From: Ignavibacteria bacterium
GTDB taxonomy: Bacteria > Bacteroidota > Ignavibacteria > Ignavibacteriales > SURF-24
Assembly (NCBI GenBank): GCA_025612245.1
Contig: JAAXKQ010000001.1
Span: 186,001-250,000, forward strand
DNA: 64,000 nucleotides
Direction: 5' to 3'
Of the stretch, positions 46,121 through 57,600 are shown one piece after another. Numbering within the stretch: the first letter of the stretch is position 1; each line of letters begins with the position of its first letter. A model generated the notes under the pieces. The model was not told the DNA's origin, did no database searches, and saw only the letters and a program-made list of their open reading frames with translations. The position numbers and the translations under genes were made by a program.

Positions 46121-46320
46121 GTCCAAAGAAAGTTCCCGTTATTTGATCTCTGGAGTTGGACTTAGATGAGTTCTAAACCAAATTTTCCATACACTAAACA
46201 TAAGAACAAATTAACAATCAATCAAGCACAAGTAACATCAGATTCCTATGTTTAAGTTCTGCAACTAGTTTCATCTTCATTACACATCAAACCGGGTATT
46301 GCAAGTACTATTCTTTAGTG

Positions 46321-46396
46321 TCGGGGCGGCAGGATTCGAACCTGCGACCTCCTGCTCCCAAAGCAGGCGCGATGAACCGGGCTACGCTACGCCCCG
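46321..46396 (-). tRNA. tRNA-Pro (anticodon TGG)
   Basis: Acceptor CGGGGCG pairs with CGCCCCG, anticodon loop with TGG, T-arm GCAGGTTCGAATCCTGC. It is first in the cluster; 200 bases without a recognisable gene separate it from tRNA-Arg. Confidence 0.93.
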
Positions 46397-46600
46397 AAAT
46401 TGTTTCAATATTTTTAGAACAACATTGTTTGCAATTGAGATTTCTAAAATATGATTTATTTTGTCATTAGTCAATTATTTTTTTCAATATTTTTGGATTT
46501 ATATTTATTTATTGATAATTTTTGTTTTCGTTTAATTTAATGCGGTTCACCCAAAAACGGTCTACCAGCTGAAATAAAGTATTTCGGAATAAAGTATTCA

Positions 46601-47827
46601 ATGTCAGTTTCTTTTTTTATAGCAAACAGGTTTACGGGTTCTAAGAAGAATTCCAGGCTTATTTCACTCATCTCCGTAATTTCCATTACTGGAATTGCAA
46701 TAGGCGTGGCAACGCTGATTATTGCGCTTACAGTCATAAACGGGTTTGAAAAAGCCATCTCGGATAAAATCGTCCAGATTAACTCCCACGTGCAGATCAG
46801 CTCCTTCAGCAACAGGAACCTGCCTGACTATAATATAATTTTGCCCGTGCTGGAGCGCAGGCTCAGGCCTTATTCCAGGGGCGTCTCCCCTTTTGCTCTC
46901 AGGCTTGCAATCATCAAGCATAAGCATAATACGGAGGGTATTACGTTAAAGGGAATACTTCCCGGTTATACGAATACGGAAATCCGGAACTATATTGTTG
47001 ACGGGAAGTTCGACATATCCTATGCAGATGATATGCCGCCAATTGTACTGGGAAGAAAGCTCGCAGACAAACTTTTTGCCAAAGTGGGCGACCGCGTGAC
47101 AATTTTTACCTTAAAGCAGCTTTCCACCCCGTCGCCTGAAAACCCGCCAAGCATAAAGCAGTTCAGGGTTGCCGGAATATTCGAAAGCAACCTTGCCGAA
47201 TATGACGACCAGTTCTGTTACATAAATATGCACATTGCGCAGGAAATCTTCGGCATGAACGACAACGTAAACGGCTACGACATTAAATTAAGCGACTTTA
47301 CCAAAGCAGACAGTATAGCAAATAACCTGAACTATTATCTCGGCTACCCTTATTACGCTAGAAGCATCTTTAAGATCTACCAGAATATCTTTACCTGGAT
47401 TGACCTTCAGAAAAAGCTCGTCCCGATTGCACTTGTACTCATAGTAGTTGTGGCAGCCTTCAACATTGTTGGAACACTTCTGATGATTGTGCTCGAGCGC
47501 TCAAACGCAATCGGCACGTTAAAGTCTCTTGGCGCAAGGAGCAGGCAGATCGTCTCAATTTTTGTTTACCAGGGAATTTACATTTCACTCATAGGCATCC
47601 TGGCCGGGAACATGCTGGCATATTTGCTCAGCATACTGCAGGACAGGTTCGACCTGGTGACGCTACCCGAAACGGTATACTTTATGTCCAAAGCGCCGGT
47701 CTTAATCGACTGGCATAATTATCTTATCGTTTCCGGTGCAACTTTCGTGCTCTGCTTTTTTACGACGCTCATACCGAGCTATATTGCCTCAAAAATAAAT
47801 CCGATTTCGGCCCTGAGGTTTGACTAA
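46601..47827 (+). CDS. LolC/LolE-type ABC transporter permease (FtsX-like)
   Basis: A 408-residue inner-membrane protein with one N-terminal helix (about 20-48), a large periplasmic domain and three C-terminal helices, the LolC/E topology. The start MSVSFFIANRFTGSKK and the helix TGIAIGVATLIIALTVINGFE are family-typical. With the next permease and LolD ATPase it forms a lipoprotein-releasing complex that extracts lipoproteins from the inner membrane for delivery to the outer membrane, which suits the many lipoproteins in the window. It lies five bases upstream of the second permease gene. Confidence 0.85.
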   Translation: MSVSFFIANRFTGSKKNSRLISLISVISITGIAIGVATLIIALTVINGFEKAISDKIVQINSHVQISSFSNRNLPDYNIILPVLERRLRPYSRGVSPFALRLAIIKHKHNTEGITLKGILPGYTNTEIRNYIVDGKFDISYADDMPPIVLGRKLADKLFAKVGDRVTIFTLKQLSTPSPENPPSIKQFRVAGIFESNLAEYDDQFCYINMHIAQEIFGMNDNVNGYDIKLSDFTKADSIANNLNYYLGYPYYARSIFKIYQNIFTWIDLQKKLVPIALVLIVVVAAFNIVGTLLMIVLERSNAIGTLKSLGARSRQIVSIFVYQGIYISLIGILAGNMLAYLLSILQDRFDLVTLPETVYFMSKAPVLIDWHNYLIVSGATFVLCFFTTLIPSYIASKINPISALRFD

Positions 47828-47832
47828 GTATT

Positions 47833-49068
47833 ATGAAATACGAATTATTCATAGCAAAAAGATATCTTCGCTCAAAGCACAAGCTGAATTTCATCACGAT
47901 AATTTCAATTGTCTCTGTTCTTGGAATTACTCTGGGCGTTGCGGCACTCATTGTGGTGCTTTCGGTCTTTAACGGCTTCGGCAGCCTTGTAACGTCGATT
48001 TTAGTTAATTTCGACCCTCACGTAAGAATTACAGCTCTTTCAGAAGAAGCCTACGACAGGATGCCTGAGATTGCCCCGATACTTGGCAGGACGGCACACA
48101 TCAAGTCGTACTCCCCTTTTGTTTCCGGAAAGGCAATTGCCCTTAAAAACCAGTTGACCAGTATAGTTGACGTAAAAGGGATCGATTACAACACTTCGCA
48201 GGGTGAAAACTGGGGCGTAGGCTCAAAGGTTGAATACGGCAGCTTTGATTACCGCCCCGTAGGCGACAAAGACGGAATTATAATAGGTTTTAACCTGGCC
48301 AATAAAATCCAGAGCCTCGTCGGAGACAGCCTTTATCTTACTTCATTTAACTCCATCAGCCAGTCGGCCTCGAGCCTGGCGGTTCCGTCCGTGAAGAAAT
48401 ACGTGATAAAGGGAATTTTTGAGTCAAATAACAACGATTACGACTTATACTCGGTTTTTGTTTCACTGAACTCAGCGCAGGACCTGCTTGGCACAGGTGG
48501 CAGGTTCCAGGGATATGAAATCCGCCTGGATGACATAAAAAATTCCATGCAGGTAAAAAACGAGCTCTTGAAGTCGCTCGACGGCAGGCTCTACCGCATC
48601 AATACCTGGTATGACCTGCACAAGGACCTTTATTCAATGATGCAGATTGAGCGCTGGGCTGCGTTTATAATTGTGAGCCTTATAATTACAGTTGCAACAT
48701 TTAACGTCCTCGGGTCACTTTCCATGTCGGTAATCGAGAAAACCAAGGACATCGGGGTCTTAAGATCCATGGGAGCCAAAGACGCCTCAATTCTCAGGAT
48801 ATTCATGTTTGAAGGGATGCTGACCGGAATTATCGGCACAATTGCCGGAAGCCTCATCGGGGTCCTCATTATTTTTCTTCAGATGAAGCTTAAGTTTTAT
48901 CCACTGGATCCAACAAAATATATAATTGACGCGCTGCCGGTTGAGCTCAGGCTCTGGGACCTGCTGGCTGTTGCTATAATGGCACTATTGCTTTCATTTC
49001 TGGCTTCACTGTATCCGGCAAAAAAAGCCGTAAAAATTCCGGCGCTTGAAGCAATAAAATGGGAATGA
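47833..49068 (+). CDS. LolC/LolE-type ABC transporter permease, second paralogue
   Basis: A 411-residue permease with the same topology as its neighbour (MKYELFIAKRYLRSKHK start, ISIVSVLGITLGVAALIVVLSVFNGF helix, C-terminal three helices with LGSLSMSVIEKTKDIGVLRSMGA). The pair, together with the ATPase 55 bases downstream, is the standard LolCDE-type arrangement with two different permeases. No clear ribosome site precedes it, so translation may depend on the upstream gene. Confidence 0.86.
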   Translation: MKYELFIAKRYLRSKHKLNFITIISIVSVLGITLGVAALIVVLSVFNGFGSLVTSILVNFDPHVRITALSEEAYDRMPEIAPILGRTAHIKSYSPFVSGKAIALKNQLTSIVDVKGIDYNTSQGENWGVGSKVEYGSFDYRPVGDKDGIIIGFNLANKIQSLVGDSLYLTSFNSISQSASSLAVPSVKKYVIKGIFESNNNDYDLYSVFVSLNSAQDLLGTGGRFQGYEIRLDDIKNSMQVKNELLKSLDGRLYRINTWYDLHKDLYSMMQIERWAAFIIVSLIITVATFNVLGSLSMSVIEKTKDIGVLRSMGAKDASILRIFMFEGMLTGIIGTIAGSLIGVLIIFLQMKLKFYPLDPTKYIIDALPVELRLWDLLAVAIMALLLSFLASLYPAKKAVKIPALEAIKWE

Positions 49069-49123
49069 GGACTTAAGTAAGTTTTCCATAAAAATTGAGT
49101 TTTATTATTTTTACAGATAAAAT

Positions 49124-49825
49124 ATGAGCGAAATAATTCTAAAAACCGAAGACATACGTAAATCCTACGAGAGCCTCGACAAAAAAAAGTTTGAGGTCTT
49201 AAAGGGAATTTCGATCAACATTTCGAAAAACAAGATTACCGTTATCGTGGGAGCTTCAGGCGCCGGTAAAAGCACTCTCCTTCACATCATCAGCGGGCTT
49301 GACCGTCCTGACAAGGGAAGCGTTAATTTTGAAGGCGGTGACATACTCAAGTTTTCGGATGAAAAGCTGGCGGCTTTTAGAAACAGGAACATCGGATTTG
49401 TTTTTCAGTTCCATCACCTCCTGCCTGAATTTACTGCCTCGGAAAACGTGGCAATTCCTCTTATGATAAATAACACCTCATTGGGTGATGCTCTCTCGAA
49501 GGCAAAATTACTTCTCGGTCAGGTGGGACTCGAGGACAGGATGGGCCACAAGCCTGCAGAGCTCTCCGGTGGCGAGCAGCAGAGGGTGGCCGTTGCAAGA
49601 GCCCTTGCAAATGACCCGGAAATTATTTTTGCCGATGAGCCGACTGGAAACCTGGACTCTGTAAACAGCGAAGCTATAAACAAACTTTTCGTGGAGCTGA
49701 GGGACAAGTTTAAGAAAACCCTAGTAATTGTAACGCATAATCCGGACCTGATGAAACTTGCCGATGAGGTCTTTGAAATGAAGGATGGAGAAATAATTTC
49801 CTTCAAGACAAACAGCTCTATTTAA
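49124..49825 (+). CDS. lolD: LolD-type ABC transporter ATP-binding protein
   Basis: A 233-residue ATPase with Walker A GASGAGKST, Q-loop region, ABC signature LSGGEQQR, Walker B IIFADEPTGNLD and the switch histidine in VTHNPD. It is of the MacB/LolD class and powers the two permeases encoded upstream. No accessory periplasmic carrier (LolA) is in the window. Nothing further follows on this transcript before the FG-GAP gene. Confidence 0.9.
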   Translation: MSEIILKTEDIRKSYESLDKKKFEVLKGISINISKNKITVIVGASGAGKSTLLHIISGLDRPDKGSVNFEGGDILKFSDEKLAAFRNRNIGFVFQFHHLLPEFTASENVAIPLMINNTSLGDALSKAKLLLGQVGLEDRMGHKPAELSGGEQQRVAVARALANDPEIIFADEPTGNLDSVNSEAINKLFVELRDKFKKTLVIVTHNPDLMKLADEVFEMKDGEIISFKTNSSI

Positions 49826-50040
49826 GGCAATAGGGCCCATTTGATCATATTTTTATTGGCCGGCTATTGACTTACAGCTATATTTTTACAAACTTGCTAT
49901 CAATAATGCCAAGATATCATATCCAAATCTGAAATAACAGGTTGTCATTCGCCAAGATACGTATTCCTTCCCTATTCTTCTGTTAATGACTGTGATCCTT
50001 ATAAATAAAGTTCACTTACCAACAAACAGAGAGGTGGAAT

Positions 50041-51684
50041 ATGAAACGCGTGTACTTCCTTTGTCTTTTTTTCTCAGCGTTATTCTCAGTTTCATTAAAT
50101 GCTCAGGTAAAAAATTCTTTTTTAAGAGCTGACACAATATCTGTTCTACCCGTTTTTGAAAAGGCTGATTTCAGCAATATTGTTGCCGGAGTAGATCTTG
50201 ATAAAGACGGAAAGCCTGAAATTTATGGCGTAAACGGGAACATGGATGATTTTCCCGATGAAATGATCCCAAGTCTCGTGAAATTTGAGCTTCAGGATGG
50301 GAAATGGAAGCAGGTATGGTCAACTTCACTGGACCTGACGGCTCAGAATTCATGGCCTGCAATTTGTGTCGGTGACCTCGACAAGGATGGAAGGCCGGAA
50401 ATTATATGGGGTCCCACAAACTACCTCAGTGAAACAAATCCAAACCCAATTCGCATTGCCGTCTTTGAAGCAAGAGGAGATACAAGTGAAGCCCTTGGAA
50501 TTGATAATTTCGGGAACTCACTTCCAAATGCCACATGGACCATTACTACTGATGCGCAGCAGCAGATTAGACCTATTAGGTGGTTCGTATCGGATCCTGA
50601 TAGCGATGACCAAAACGAACTGGTTTACTGTGATTATTCTGGTACTGAAGGGCAGTCTACTGTATTTGGGGTAATATCTGTTGACAGTATTCCAAATAAT
50701 GGGGGCGGCGTTGAAAAGTGGACCATGGAAGTCAGCGCAAAATCTCCCGGCATGTCTTCAATTCCGGTAAATGCAACTTATGACATAGCAGAATTGAATA
50801 ATGTGCTCTATGCCATTCAGGGAAACGGAACAGTCTACCCGGTAAAATTCGAAAATAAGGCGTGGAAAACACTCCCGGCACAAACTACCGTTGGTAACTC
50901 AAAAGCCTCCTGGAAATCCGCACAGGTTGTAGATATCGATAATGACGGTAAAAAGGAAATTGTTTTCGGCAGTTGGAAAGACGGGAAAGTATATTTGTGC
51001 AGGCAGGAAGCCGATACTCTGGTTTCCACTCAGATAGGTGATTTTACACAGTTCGGTATTACACAGCTTAACGGAGGAGCAAGCGGGGACCTGGATGGCG
51101 ACGGCAAAATTGACTTTGCATTTGGCACGCGTGCAGATAAATCCAAACCTGTCAATGCAGTCTGCCGCCTTCAGTACTTAGGCGGGGCTATTGATGATCC
51201 AAAGAGCTATTCGGCAACAATTATTGATTCTCTTATACATGCTACGTCAGGCCAGCTGGATGCAATGGTTATAACTGATGTTGATAACGACAAGAAAATG
51301 GAACTCGTCTACACTTCAGGTTACGGCCGTGGCCCGATTGACCTGCCAAGGATTCCTATCGTAATTCTCAAATATGACGGCACTTCATTTGTTAAACAGG
51401 AAATTGGTAATATTCCTGAAACTTTCAATCTGGAACAGAACTTCCCGAATCCGTTTAACCCTTCAACTACCATTAAATTCGGATTGCCAGGCGAGGCAAG
51501 TGTCTCATTGAAAATTTTCAATATTCTTGGTCAGGAAGTTGCTACCTTAATTAATAATGAACATATGACTGCGGGAACTTATAATGTCGGTTTTAATGCT
51601 TCCAGCCTTTCAAGCGGTACTTATATTTATCAGCTGAGTTATAATAACCAGACTGTTAATAGAAAGATGTTATTGATGAAGTAA
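50041..51684 (+). CDS. FG-GAP/VCBS-repeat secreted protein with T9SS sorting domain
   Basis: A 547-residue exported protein (signal peptide ending LNAQ). It has at least six calcium-loop-like repeats of the FG-GAP/VCBS kind (DLDKDGKPEIYG, DLDKDGRPEIIW, DIDNDGKKEIVF, DLDGDGKIDFAF, DVDNDKKMELVY), which form an integrin-like propeller, and a C-terminal T9SS sorting domain (NFPNPFNPSTTIKFGLP). It is likely a surface adhesion or binding protein. GAGAGGTGG precedes the ATG; a terminator follows the stop. Confidence 0.87.
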   Translation: MKRVYFLCLFFSALFSVSLNAQVKNSFLRADTISVLPVFEKADFSNIVAGVDLDKDGKPEIYGVNGNMDDFPDEMIPSLVKFELQDGKWKQVWSTSLDLTAQNSWPAICVGDLDKDGRPEIIWGPTNYLSETNPNPIRIAVFEARGDTSEALGIDNFGNSLPNATWTITTDAQQQIRPIRWFVSDPDSDDQNELVYCDYSGTEGQSTVFGVISVDSIPNNGGGVEKWTMEVSAKSPGMSSIPVNATYDIAELNNVLYAIQGNGTVYPVKFENKAWKTLPAQTTVGNSKASWKSAQVVDIDNDGKKEIVFGSWKDGKVYLCRQEADTLVSTQIGDFTQFGITQLNGGASGDLDGDGKIDFAFGTRADKSKPVNAVCRLQYLGGAIDDPKSYSATIIDSLIHATSGQLDAMVITDVDNDKKMELVYTSGYGRGPIDLPRIPIVILKYDGTSFVKQEIGNIPETFNLEQNFPNPFNPSTTIKFGLPGEASVSLKIFNILGQEVATLINNEHMTAGTYNVGFNASSLSSGTYIYQLSYNNQTVNRKMLLMK

Positions 51685-51699
51685 TTTTCTTATTTGCCC

Positions 51700-51732
51700 G
51701 AAAGCCGGGGGCTTTCTCTCCCGGCTTCTTTT
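51700..51732 (+). terminator. Terminator after the FG-GAP gene
   Basis: AAGCCGGG pairs with CCCGGCTT around a 10-base loop and is followed by CTTTT. Confidence 0.7.
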
Positions 51733-51910
51733 ACCGGCTGGTTAGTGCTTTTTCAATAACCCCGGTAATTACCTCTTCCCCGCCCGACTTTGAAGCAATT
51801 TAAAGCTAAGGTGATCATTCTTATGACTTATTGTGAAAAATGAATTAAGAATTTTGCATGAAGTGTTTTGTGTTATCTCTTTTTCAATTTTGACAATATG
51901 AGGTTTTATA

Positions 51911-54664
51911 ATGCAGAAAAAGTTTCTGACCATGATTTTAATGCTGATGGTAACTCTATCGCAAAACCTGCTTGCCGGAATCACTGGAAAGATCGCCGGC
52001 AAAGTAACAGATCTGGAAACAGGCGAAGCCCTCGTGGGAGTGAACGTCGTCCTTGACGGAACGACTCTCGGTGCGGCTACGGATATAGAAGGTTTTTATA
52101 CGATCAACAATATTCCGCCCGGGATCTATACGATTAATGCCTCTGCAGTCGGGTATCAAAAGAAACAGGTATTAAACGTAAGGGTTTCGGCGGATTTTAC
52201 CACAAGGCTGGATATTCAGATATCTTCTACGACTACTACGCTTAATACAGTAGTAATTACGGCAGAAGCTCCTTTGATCAGAAAGGACCTGACCTCATCG
52301 CAGACTTCAGTTGATGCCGGGCAGATTTCAAGCCTTCCTGTTGAAAGCGTAAACCAGATACTTTCACTTCAGGCGGGATTCGTTCAGGGCTCCGGCGGAG
52401 AATTACACATACGCGGAGGACGTTCGACTGAAATTGCATATGCAGTAAACGGCGTGTCAATTTCCAATCCTTTCGACAACTCCCGTACGGTGGAGATTTC
52501 CACTAACGCCATTCAGGAGCTTTCCGTTGTAAGCGGTACATTCAATGCCGAATATGGCAATGCCCTTTCGGGCATTGTAAACACAATTACAAAAGAAGGC
52601 GGCAACAAGTACCAGGGATATCTTTCATTTTATACGGGCGACTATTTGAGCACACACAGTAACGTTTTCTATAACATTAAAGATGTCAACCCCCTTAATA
52701 GTAACGTTTCCGAAGTTACACTGAGCGGCCCCATTCCGTTTGCCGGCGATTACCTCTCTTTCTTTGCCTCGGGAAGATACAGCGACGACAAGGGCTACAT
52801 ATATGGCATAAGACAGCACAGGACTGAGGATTCTGTATACAGAAACCCTCAGAACCCGGATGACATAAGAATCATTTCCACTGGCGATGGAGCAGCCGTA
52901 TCCATGAATCCAAGCCGGGATTTGAGTTCAACCTTTAAGCTTACTTTCAGGCCAATTTCAACCATTAAGATAAACTACGACTTGGTGTATTCAAATTCCT
53001 TTTATAAAAACTATGACCACGACTTAAAGTATGACCCGGACGGCAATTACAATAATTATGAGTGGGGACTGCTGAATTCCGTGGAAGTAAGGCATGCCGT
53101 AAGTAACAGCACGTTCTACACTTTTAAGGGCTCGTATAACCTGAATGATTTCAAGCAGTACCTCTACCCTCTTCTGGATGCCGGCGGCAGCAGCGTGGAT
53201 TATTATCCCGGCATGGGGACGTCTACGCTTCATGCAGACCCCAGATACGAGAACCGCGACAGGACAATTCCAGTAATGAACTATACGTTCGCTTCCGGCG
53301 GAACATTAAATGACCACTATTATCAGAGGTCAATGAGTTTAGGCGTGAAGTTTGACTTTACGAGCCAGTTAGACAAGTACCACGAAATGAAATTCGGTAT
53401 TGACTTCAAGAGCCATAAGCTGGAATTTGAGAACTTTGAGGTCATTAAGGAAGATGCAGCGCCGGAAATTCCTGAAATGTCCAGTCCAAAGCACGACTAT
53501 TATACGAAAAAGCCGCTTGAGTTCTCGTCATATATACAGGACAAAATGGAATTTGAAAGCATAATTCTGAATATCGGCCTAAGATACGACTACTTTGCCT
53601 CACGCTCGCCTTATTCTGTAGATACTTTTCATCCGTCTCCTAATGACCCGAAGCTGCCTCCGCAGATCGACGCCGGGAGCCTTCTGGCCGATGCGCCTGC
53701 AAAACAGCAGCTGAGTCCCAGAATTGGTATTTCGTACCCGATTACAGACAAAGGAATAATCCATCTCTCATACGGGCATTTCTACCAGATGCCGCCTTTT
53801 CAGTATCTATACAGCAATGCTAATTTTAAGACCAGTTTCACTTCGGGGTTTCCGACATATGGTAATGCCAATTTGAATCCTGAAAGGACTGTCTCGTATG
53901 AATTTGGCTTACAGCAGCAGCTGACTGATAACCTGGCCTTTAACCTGACGGCTTTCTATAAAGACGTGCGCGACCTTCTGGCGCTCCAGCAGGTCAGGAT
54001 AAGCACGCAGGAGACTTACAACAAGTATGTCAACAAGGATTATGGCAGCATTAAAGGCATTACCTTCTCCCTGTACAAAAGAAGGAATGTCGATGAATTC
54101 TTCGGCGCCTCACTTGATTACACATATCAGGTGGCGGAAGGAAATGAAACAAGTGCAGATGCATTCTTCCTGGATCTTTCCTCGGGAAGGCAGTCTGAAA
54201 AAGTGCCCGTCCTGCTCAACTGGGACCAGTCGCATACGCTGAATGCCTCACTGCTCATTGGACACGAGAGCTGGAACGTTACCTTGGTCGGCAGGCTGGG
54301 AACGGGACTGCCATATACACCACAGATAATTTCGGGGAAAATTTACCTGCCAACGAACAGCGACAGGAAGCCTTCGCAGATGAGCGTCGACCTTCTGGCA
54401 GACAAGTCGTTTAATATACTCGACTTTACATTTACGGTTTTCCTGAAGGTATATAACCTCTTTGATGCGCTGAATGAGAGATACGTCTATGATGACACCG
54501 GAAGGGCAACATATTCCATTGAGGAGCAGATGGGTTCAGCTCAGAACACAAACGAAAAGGCCGCAAAGATACCGGGTATGCATTCGGCAACAGAGTACTT
54601 CGTCAGACCTAATTACTACCTCGCCCCAAGAAATGTCAAAGTCGGAGTATCTGTAAAATTTTGA
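51911..54664 (+). CDS. TonB-dependent receptor with carboxypeptidase-like N-terminal domain
   Basis: A 917-residue outer-membrane receptor: signal peptide (1-22), carboxypeptidase regulatory-like domain (about 26-105; GKVTDLETGEALVGVNVV, GFYTINNIPPG), plug (about 120-230; LHIRGGRSTEIAYAVNGV) and barrel ending VGVSVKF. It is followed by two genes, a giant secreted protein and a PorV-like porin, with short gaps (25 and 36 bases), suggesting one operon and function. No SusD-like partner is present. Ligand unknown. GAGG precedes the ATG. Confidence 0.9.
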   Translation: MQKKFLTMILMLMVTLSQNLLAGITGKIAGKVTDLETGEALVGVNVVLDGTTLGAATDIEGFYTINNIPPGIYTINASAVGYQKKQVLNVRVSADFTTRLDIQISSTTTTLNTVVITAEAPLIRKDLTSSQTSVDAGQISSLPVESVNQILSLQAGFVQGSGGELHIRGGRSTEIAYAVNGVSISNPFDNSRTVEISTNAIQELSVVSGTFNAEYGNALSGIVNTITKEGGNKYQGYLSFYTGDYLSTHSNVFYNIKDVNPLNSNVSEVTLSGPIPFAGDYLSFFASGRYSDDKGYIYGIRQHRTEDSVYRNPQNPDDIRIISTGDGAAVSMNPSRDLSSTFKLTFRPISTIKINYDLVYSNSFYKNYDHDLKYDPDGNYNNYEWGLLNSVEVRHAVSNSTFYTFKGSYNLNDFKQYLYPLLDAGGSSVDYYPGMGTSTLHADPRYENRDRTIPVMNYTFASGGTLNDHYYQRSMSLGVKFDFTSQLDKYHEMKFGIDFKSHKLEFENFEVIKEDAAPEIPEMSSPKHDYYTKKPLEFSSYIQDKMEFESIILNIGLRYDYFASRSPYSVDTFHPSPNDPKLPPQIDAGSLLADAPAKQQLSPRIGISYPITDKGIIHLSYGHFYQMPPFQYLYSNANFKTSFTSGFPTYGNANLNPERTVSYEFGLQQQLTDNLAFNLTAFYKDVRDLLALQQVRISTQETYNKYVNKDYGSIKGITFSLYKRRNVDEFFGASLDYTYQVAEGNETSADAFFLDLSSGRQSEKVPVLLNWDQSHTLNASLLIGHESWNVTLVGRLGTGLPYTPQIISGKIYLPTNSDRKPSQMSVDLLADKSFNILDFTFTVFLKVYNLFDALNERYVYDDTGRATYSIEEQMGSAQNTNEKAAKIPGMHSATEYFVRPNYYLAPRNVKVGVSVKF

Positions 54665-54689
54665 CAGAATTTAACGGAGAATTTTCATA

Positions 54690-57600
54690 ATGAAAAGAAA
54701 GATTCATATTAAATTGCTCCTGGCGGTTATTTTTACCATAACCGTTCTTAACGGAATAATTCTTCCACAGAGCAGCCGGGAAGAAAAGCGGAAGCAGGAG
54801 CATCAGGCTGTAATTGACCTGATAAACGATTACATGAGCAAGCATCCGGCAGAAAATAAAATCAGTAGTAATAAGACGGATGAAAAATATAATGTCCTGG
54901 GTCGCCTGCACAAGTCTTCAGCCTTTGGTGACCGCAAGTCATTTCTTATGAATGGAAACAAGATTAAGGTTGGGCTGACCAACTATGGAGGCATTGGTGA
55001 AGGCTATGGCGGAATTAGGGAAATAACTGAACTTGTATGGCACGGTTCGCCTTATATATTCCAGTTCACGCCACTGGTGGGAGCTTCGGTTCCGGATTCG
55101 AGAGACCCGCTTGGCAAAAAAAGAATTCACATTATTTCAGACGGGCTTAATGACTATCCGAACCTTTTTGAGGTTAATTCCAAAGGTGATACGCTCTGGC
55201 AATGGGAACCCCTTAAAGGCTATGCCGACCCGAATCAGTCTTATATGGCTTCTAATCCGTGCGACGACCTTGATCACGATGGAAAGCCCGACAGCTGGCC
55301 AAGCGATTGGTATAACTCCACACTTGGGAAATATGTATGGCCTGGCTATCTGACGCAGGGAACCAACAACGCCGACCTGGAATGCTTCTGGGCCATGGAC
55401 GACAGGGATAACGCTGAATTTCCTTACTTCCCTTTTAAGAATGATCCTAAACGCCGCGGCCTTGGAGTTCAGATTGACGGCAGGGCTTTTCAGTGGAGCA
55501 ATTCACTGGCTGAAAATGCGATCTTCTTTGTCTACACGATTACAAACGTCAGCGACTACGACATCGATTCTGTATTCTTCGGCGTTTATGGCGATCCTGA
55601 CCTTGGCAATGCGGCAGACAATAAAGACGACATCGGATTCTTTGTCCCTCCTTATAGTACTCCCGACGTTAACGTGGATAAAATTCCCGTTTATTCAAGG
55701 AGCATGGTTTACTTCTACGATAACGATGGAGTCGGTGCACAGGGAATTAAGCTTGGCTACCTGGGCTGCAAATTCCTTGAAAGTCCGGGAAACCCTAATG
55801 ACGGGATCGACAACGACGGCGACGGTATTGTAGACGAAAGGCAGGATGACCAGATTGACAATGATCACGACTGGAATATTGAGACCGATGACGTTGGCGT
55901 TGACGGAATTCCAAATACGGGAGATGAGGGTGAAAATGACGGAAAGCCTACTGCGGGGAAAAGACTCGAGGACGGCTCACCGGATCCTTTGCATCCCGGG
56001 GAGCCAAACTATGAACTGACCGATCTGGATGAGGTTGACCAGATTGGCCTTACCAGTTTTAACAGCTGGATCTGGAGTAGCGGCGGCTCCGTTAAAGACG
56101 ATGAATTGATGTGGACCCGCTCAAAGCCCGGCACATTCAGTCCTATACCCAATAAAAACGACATAGTCTTTAACTACGGCTCCGGCTATATTTCTCTTAA
56201 AAAGGGCGAAACAAAGAGAATCTCAATGGCACTGCTCTTCGGTGAAAACCTGAATGACCTGCTTACTACTGCCGAGACGGTTCAGGATATATACAATAAA
56301 AACTATAACTTTTTTAAACCGCCTGACGTACCAAAGCTTACTGCAGTGCCGGGTGACAAGAAGGTGACGCTTTACTGGGACTCAAAGGCTGAAAACAGCA
56401 AGGACCCGATTACAGGAAAGGACTTTGAAGGTTATGTAATCTACAGGAGTACCGACCCTACATTCACGGATATACAAACCATTTCTGACGGCAAAGGAGC
56501 CGGATTCCTCAGCGAACCGCTAAAAGACCTCCAGGGCTACGACGCAAGGTGGGACCTGGTAAATGAATGGAAAGGCTACCACCCGGTTCCCTATCAGGGG
56601 CGCGGCGTTCACTACTTCCTGGGCGATAATACGGGACTTGTACACTGCTTTGTGGATTCAAATAATGTCATTAACGGGCAGACCTATTATTATGCCATTG
56701 TAGCCTATGACCATGGGGATTCACTCGGAATCCCTCCTTCTGAAACCACAAAGAAGATTACGCTCGATCCGGTGACCTCACAATACAGGTTTGATCCCAA
56801 CACTGCACAGGTGATTCCGGGCCCGAGGGCCTCGGGTTATGTATCTCCTGAAATAAATAACGGCAGCAGTCTTCTGCATGAAAGCGGCTATGGAACCGGC
56901 AGTGTGTCCTTTTCCGTCATCAACGACCTTATTGTTAAGGATAACGAGTACAGGCTAAGTTTCAGCGACTCGATGCTCATTTCAGATAAATTTGCACAAA
57001 CAAAAAACTACAGCCTCTTTAGTTCAAAATCTGTGACTGAATCATTCATTGCAGTTAACGGGAAGTTTACGGAGCTCGGCAATAATAATCTCGTTAAGGA
57101 CGATATCCTGAGAGTTACAGATGAAAATGGGACGGTCTATAAAGAAGGGACGGATTACCTGATAAATTATTCGCGCGGTGCCATACAGAGGCTTGAAAAC
57201 AGCACGATGAAGGATGGAGGGAAGTTCCAGATTACTTATCACTACTACCCGGTCTTTCAGAGCACGTCCTTTTCCGGAGGGGATTCAAATCCGGTTTTCG
57301 ACGGAATCATGCTCAAAATTGATGATGCCCCGGGTGTGCAGATTGATACTGCAAAATCAAAGTTCAATAACAAAAGTATAAACCTCACCATCGTTACACG
57401 TCCATATGCGCCAGCAGGCAAACCGGTGAAGTATCCGGCAGACTATGAAATTACTTTTTCATCTAATGATGTCGATTCGGCCATAGTAAAGGACAAGTAC
57501 AATAAGATGGTGAAAGTTCCGGTAAACTTCTCGGTTAAAAATATCACTTCAGGAGTCCCCCAGCCCATTCTTGCTTATATTGACGAACTTAATTCAAAGA

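Noticed and set aside
46121-46320. A fifth tRNA between tRNA-Arg and tRNA-Pro
   Set aside because: No T-loop or acceptor pairing could be found on either strand.
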